Of a DNA stretch of 64,000 bases, positions 61,871 through 64,000 are shown in pieces. Location: IMG/VR virus record IMGVR_UViG_3300025645_000002, positions 1 through 64,000 of that record. One strand, given 5' to 3'. This DNA is from a virus. The position numbers and the translations under genes were made by a program. Numbering within the stretch: the first letter of the stretch is position 1; each line of letters begins with the position of its first letter. A model generated the notes under the pieces. That model was given only the letters and a program-made list of their open reading frames with translations, did not search any database and was not told the DNA's origin.

Positions 61871-61885
61871 TGGGCCACAGGCCCT
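61871..61885 (+). promoter_or_regulatory. Predicted vRNAP early promoter P2
   Basis: TGGGCC-ACA-GGCCCT: the stem core GGGCC/GGCCC is 5 bp (the outer T-T does not pair). The spacing is the same as in P1: three bases, then GGAAC with +1 at G61889. Confidence 0.85.
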
Positions 61886-61956
61886 GCTGGAACTACGACC
61901 TGTGTCTGTATGGACAGCACAGCGTCTCTCATCAACTCAATCAATGGAGAACTCTC

Positions 61957-62154
61957 ATGACTACCTCAATCGTAAACACCGAAGGTTATGCCTACTTCGA
62001 AGGCGAGCCTAACAACCGTCCTCGTCTTAAGCTCGAAGTCACCTTCATCCTCGATATGGTGCCGGGAGCTTACCATCAGCCAGAAGATCTCATGAGGCAC
62101 ATCGCTTCGCATCCATACGTGGATACCGTCACCCTCGTTGAAGGAGAAAGCTAA
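61957..62154 (+). CDS. Early protein, 65 aa
   Basis: The ATG at 61957 (MTTSIVNTEGYAYFEGEPNN) follows TGGAG. The product is a small beta-rich protein ending with VTLVEGES. The stop overlaps the next gene's ATG (TAATG). No family recognised. It is the first gene of the P2 unit, with a 5' leader of about 68 bases. Confidence 0.7.
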   Translation: MTTSIVNTEGYAYFEGEPNNRPRLKLEVTFILDMVPGAYHQPEDLMRHIASHPYVDTVTLVEGES

Positions 62155-62240
62155 TGCTTGTCGGCGCCGTAATCGTAGGCTCATTCGTGAGCCTTTTCAT
62201 CACCGTGATCTTTCTGATCGTCCTTCACATCAACCACTAA
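62154..62240 (+). CDS. Very small membrane protein, 28 aa
   Basis: The ATG overlaps the preceding stop, and the product is a single hydrophobic helix (VGAVIVGSFVSLFITVIFLI) with a short polar end. AGGAGAAAG lies before the start. Too short to be sure, but position and coupling support translation. Confidence 0.55.
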   Translation: MLVGAVIVGSFVSLFITVIFLIVLHINH

Positions 62241-62255
62241 ACAAGGAGAAATCTC

Positions 62256-62504
62256 GTGTCACTAAAAGAACAAAACGTAAACAAAGCATTGCTACATGCC
62301 ATGACCGTAGGTCATCTCGATGATCATATCCTCGCTCTCGAAGAGGCTGCATGCGAGTCCTCGTACACACTCAAGTATCTCCGTCAGGAGAACTATCTTG
62401 ATGGAGAAGCCATCGACGAAGCCGTCGTTGAGTATGCCGCTACTATGGCGGATCTCCACCGGGCTCAGGCCGTCTTCAATGAGAAGATGGGGATCGCAGC
62501 ATGA
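62256..62504 (+). CDS. Early protein, 82 aa
   Basis: GTG start at 62256 after AAGGAGAAAT. The product (SLKEQNVNKALLHAMTVGHL) is acidic and helical, with no motif. The stop overlaps the next ATG (ATGA). Part of the P2 unit. Confidence 0.7.
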   Translation: MSLKEQNVNKALLHAMTVGHLDDHILALEEAACESSYTLKYLRQENYLDGEAIDEAVVEYAATMADLHRAQAVFNEKMGIAA

Positions 62505-62701
62505 ACGAAGTCTTCCTTCTTATGTGGGCTCTGACCCACAGTGACGGTGACATCATGGAAGCAAGAGCGATCCATGCAACACAGACCATCGAACAGTGTG
62601 ACGTAGCTAAAACTGTCGTCGCCGTCGCCAACAACCCTAAATTCCTCTTCTTCTGTATAGGCTCGTCAGAGCTCACTGAACTGAGGATCCAACCCTACTG
62701 A
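62501..62701 (+). CDS. Early protein, 66 aa
   Basis: ATGA overlap with the preceding gene. The product (MNEVFLLMWALTHSDGDIME) has a hydrophobic start and a second hydrophobic stretch (FLFFCIGSSEL). No family recognised. Confidence 0.65.
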   Translation: MNEVFLLMWALTHSDGDIMEARAIHATQTIEQCDVAKTVVAVANNPKFLFFCIGSSELTELRIQPY

Positions 62702-62718
62702 AATGATTGGAATATCTT

Positions 62719-62901
62719 ATGACCGGTAACACCACACCAAACCGTATGACTTGGGGTGAGCAGGCAGAGCTCACTCAAACAAACACCCGTGCTCTTCGCA
62801 AGATAGAGCGCAACAAGCAGATCCGTGACTTCCTCGGAGACCTCGTTGGTGTTGCTGCAATTGCAACCATCTTTGTCTGCTTCCTCGTCTTCACTGCCTG
62901 A
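62719..62901 (+). CDS. Early membrane protein, 60 aa
   Basis: The ATG at 62719 is chosen over a TTG at 62707. The product has a charged N-terminal helix (TNTRALRKIERNKQIRDFL) and a C-terminal membrane segment (LVGVAAIATIFVCFLVFTA), so a tail-anchored membrane protein. Its first codons include the CA-rich motif ACACCACACCAAACC. Function unknown. Confidence 0.65.
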   Translation: MTGNTTPNRMTWGEQAELTQTNTRALRKIERNKQIRDFLGDLVGVAAIATIFVCFLVFTA

Positions 62902-62910
62902 AACTTCCTC

Positions 62911-62940
62911 GTGCGTAAGGCGCTTCTGCCTTGCGCGCAC
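62911..62940 (+). other. Intergenic hairpin
   Basis: GTGCGTAAGGC (62911-62921) pairs with GCCTTGCGCGCAC (62928-62940) with a small bulge. There is no T-run, so it is more likely an RNA-processing or stability element than a terminator. Confidence 0.5.
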
Positions 62941-62970
62941 CACCCCTAAACTCCTTGAAAGGAACAACAC

Positions 62971-63153
62971 ATGGGTATTCAAATGTCAGTGCAATCCAGC
63001 CATTACAACTTTCATCCCACCAGCTCAGACGATGACTTCGATGAGTATGATGCCGAGTTAGATCAAATGCTCGAAGACTACCTCATGGACATCCCAGAGA
63101 TCACCGACAAGACCGTCCGCAAGGATGACGATCTCTACCGAGTCCTCGATTGA
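62971..63153 (+). CDS. Small acidic early protein, 60 aa
   Basis: GAAAGGAAC precedes the ATG. The product (MGIQMSVQSSHYNFHPTSSD) has a very acidic middle (DDDFDEYDAELDQMLEDYLM). Small acidic early phage proteins often mimic DNA or bind host polymerase, but nothing here identifies the target. Confidence 0.7.
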   Translation: MGIQMSVQSSHYNFHPTSSDDDFDEYDAELDQMLEDYLMDIPEITDKTVRKDDDLYRVLD

Positions 63154-63323
63154 ACCACACCAAATCACAGCGCTTGTAATTCATTGTCAGTTTGATAATT
63201 CCTCCCTAAGTGGAGGCTAGCTCAACTCAAGGAATTTTGTAAAATAACAGTTTACCCAGCGTCTCGTTTCTTTGAGAGCAACTGTGAACCAACACCATCA
63301 ACTCAGTTTCATCTCGAAGAAAG
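63154..63323. other. Early spacer with hairpin and CA-rich tract
   Basis: No gene. ACCACACCAAATCACAG lies just after the stop, and CCTCC/GGAGG (63201-63216) forms a short hairpin. The remainder is AT-rich and leads to promoter P3. Confidence 0.5.
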
Positions 63324-63338
63324 AGGGCCACAGGCCCT
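63324..63338 (+). promoter_or_regulatory. Predicted vRNAP early promoter P3
   Basis: AGGGCC-ACA-GGCCCT, identical to P1 over all 15 bases, followed by TAA and GGAGT with +1 at G63342. Confidence 0.88.
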
Positions 63339-63399
63339 TAAGGAGTTATTGCATGATGCAGTGACCCTTACCTTAACACAACTTTAGGAGACCTTACTC

Positions 63400-63777
63400 A
63401 TGGCTATTTTCGGAAATCAAAGCCCACTTAACGCACCAGCTAGCGCGCCTGCCAACAACGGCAAGCCAGAAGCGCAGATCTTTGGTAACATCGGTTACTG
63501 GGCACCAAATGAAGATGGCGAAAAAGTATTCGTCAGCCTGCCAATGGGCGTCGGCATCGATACGATGCGCCACGTCTCTGCAGGCAGCTCCAAGCTGATG
63601 CAGGCGAAGAACGCATTGCTTGATCAGCTCAACGACTTGACCAAAGACCTTAAGTCTGGCGAAGAGATGGAGATCCCTCTCCTGTTCGTCGCACGTCGCC
63701 GGTCTGACCACGAGCAGACCACTGCTGCAGACAACCCATTCATCGCAGCGATGGGTGATCTCAAGAAGACAGCTTAA
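63400..63777 (+). CDS. Early protein, 125 aa
   Basis: TAGGAG precedes the ATG. The product (MAIFGNQSPLNAPASAPANN) has a low-complexity start, then a compact domain (GNIGYWAPNEDGEKVFVSLP, later DLTKDLKSGEEMEIPLLF). No family recognised. It is alone between promoter P3 and a terminator, so it is likely made in large amount early. Confidence 0.75.
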   Translation: MAIFGNQSPLNAPASAPANNGKPEAQIFGNIGYWAPNEDGEKVFVSLPMGVGIDTMRHVSAGSSKLMQAKNALLDQLNDLTKDLKSGEEMEIPLLFVARRRSDHEQTTAADNPFIAAMGDLKKTA

Positions 63778-63786
63778 CCCCTGTCA

Positions 63787-63822
63787 GCGGCCTCACCAGA
63801 GATGGTGGGGTCGCCCCTTTTT
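63787..63822 (+). terminator. Early rho-independent terminator
   Basis: GCGGCCTCACC (63787-63797) pairs with GGTGGGGTCGC (63804-63814), two G-T pairs, followed by CCCTTTTT. It ends the P3 unit 28 bp before promoter P4. Confidence 0.8.
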
Positions 63823-63849
63823 CCTCACCGATAGTATTGGCAATGTATG

Positions 63850-63864
63850 ACGGCCACAGGCCGT
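63850..63864 (+). promoter_or_regulatory. Predicted vRNAP early promoter P4
   Basis: ACGGCC-ACA-GGCCGT: compared with P1 and P3 the second pair is C-G instead of G-C, a compensatory change that keeps the stem. TTT and GGGTG follow, with +1 at G63868. The gene it serves lies beyond the window. Confidence 0.85.
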
Positions 63865-64000
63865 TTTGGGTGTTCATCAATGGATGAACGCTAACGAGAC
63901 CTATTGCCTAACACAAACTTCATGAGACTTCTCCGACGTACTTACCCTGTATGTCTAAAGTCCTGAAAGTGAACAGTTTTGGCTAATGGTTACCTACATC

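Noticed and set aside
1-64000. Integrase, transposase or insertion sequence
   Set aside because: No tyrosine or serine recombinase and no IS-like gene with terminal repeats was found, which fits an extrachromosomal rather than an integrated lysogen.

Overview
The window is most of the genome of an N4-type podovirus (Schitoviridae-like) that also carries a complete plasmid replication and partition module, so it reads as a phage-plasmid. The N4 assignment rests on a 3,522-residue virion RNA polymerase with recognisable T7-family catalytic motifs, on the N4 gene order vRNAP - gp51/52/53/54/55 - major capsid - gp57 - gp58 - portal - gp67 - large terminase - gp69 on one strand, and on the N4 replication set (MoxR-type ATPase plus VWA protein, RecD/Dda-like helicase, family A DNA polymerase, gp43-like and gp44-like P-loop proteins, SSB) on the other. 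The host is probably an alphaproteobacterium, perhaps a marine roseobacter. That is inferred from the style of the genes and the moderate GC content, not shown directly.

Layout. 1-1138: end of an early or middle plus-strand operon. 1144-9682: a minus-strand cassette holding tail fibre, lysis genes (amidase, nested Rz/Rz1 spanins, candidate holins) and a metallophosphoesterase. 9791-13852: plus-strand nucleotide and middle genes (ThyX, gp24/gp25-like pair, dCTP deaminase). 13853-16701: the plasmid module, consisting of a structured non-coding region, a Rep_3 initiator with an inverted-iteron operator, an iteron array with nested palindromes, and a divergent ParA/ribbon-helix-helix partition operon with 10-bp repeats. 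16722-29710: the plus-strand replication and recombination operon, in which DNA polymerase I is split into two genes by an Nmad5-like gene. A bidirectional terminator sits at 29712-29741. 29818-60696: late minus-strand virion and packaging genes, with an Acb2-like anti-CBASS candidate and a DUF5664 nucleotide pyrophosphohydrolase beyond the terminase. 60697-61344: AT-rich, palindrome-rich non-coding DNA, probably the genome-end region. 61345-64000: early genes on the plus strand.

How it works together. Four short hairpins (6-bp stem, ACA loop, then three bases and GG) punctuate the early region. They have the geometry of N4 vRNAP promoters, and three of the four directly precede gene starts in the window. 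The injected vRNAP would transcribe from them, and rho-independent hairpins end at least two of the units. Middle genes make the replisome. Late genes would follow, in N4 style, with host polymerase helped by the SSB. The Rep/iteron/Par module offers an alternative life as a low-copy extrachromosomal element. No integrase was seen. The two early phage RNA polymerase subunits expected in this family (N4 gp15/gp16 equivalents) were not found and are presumably in the part of the genome outside the window.
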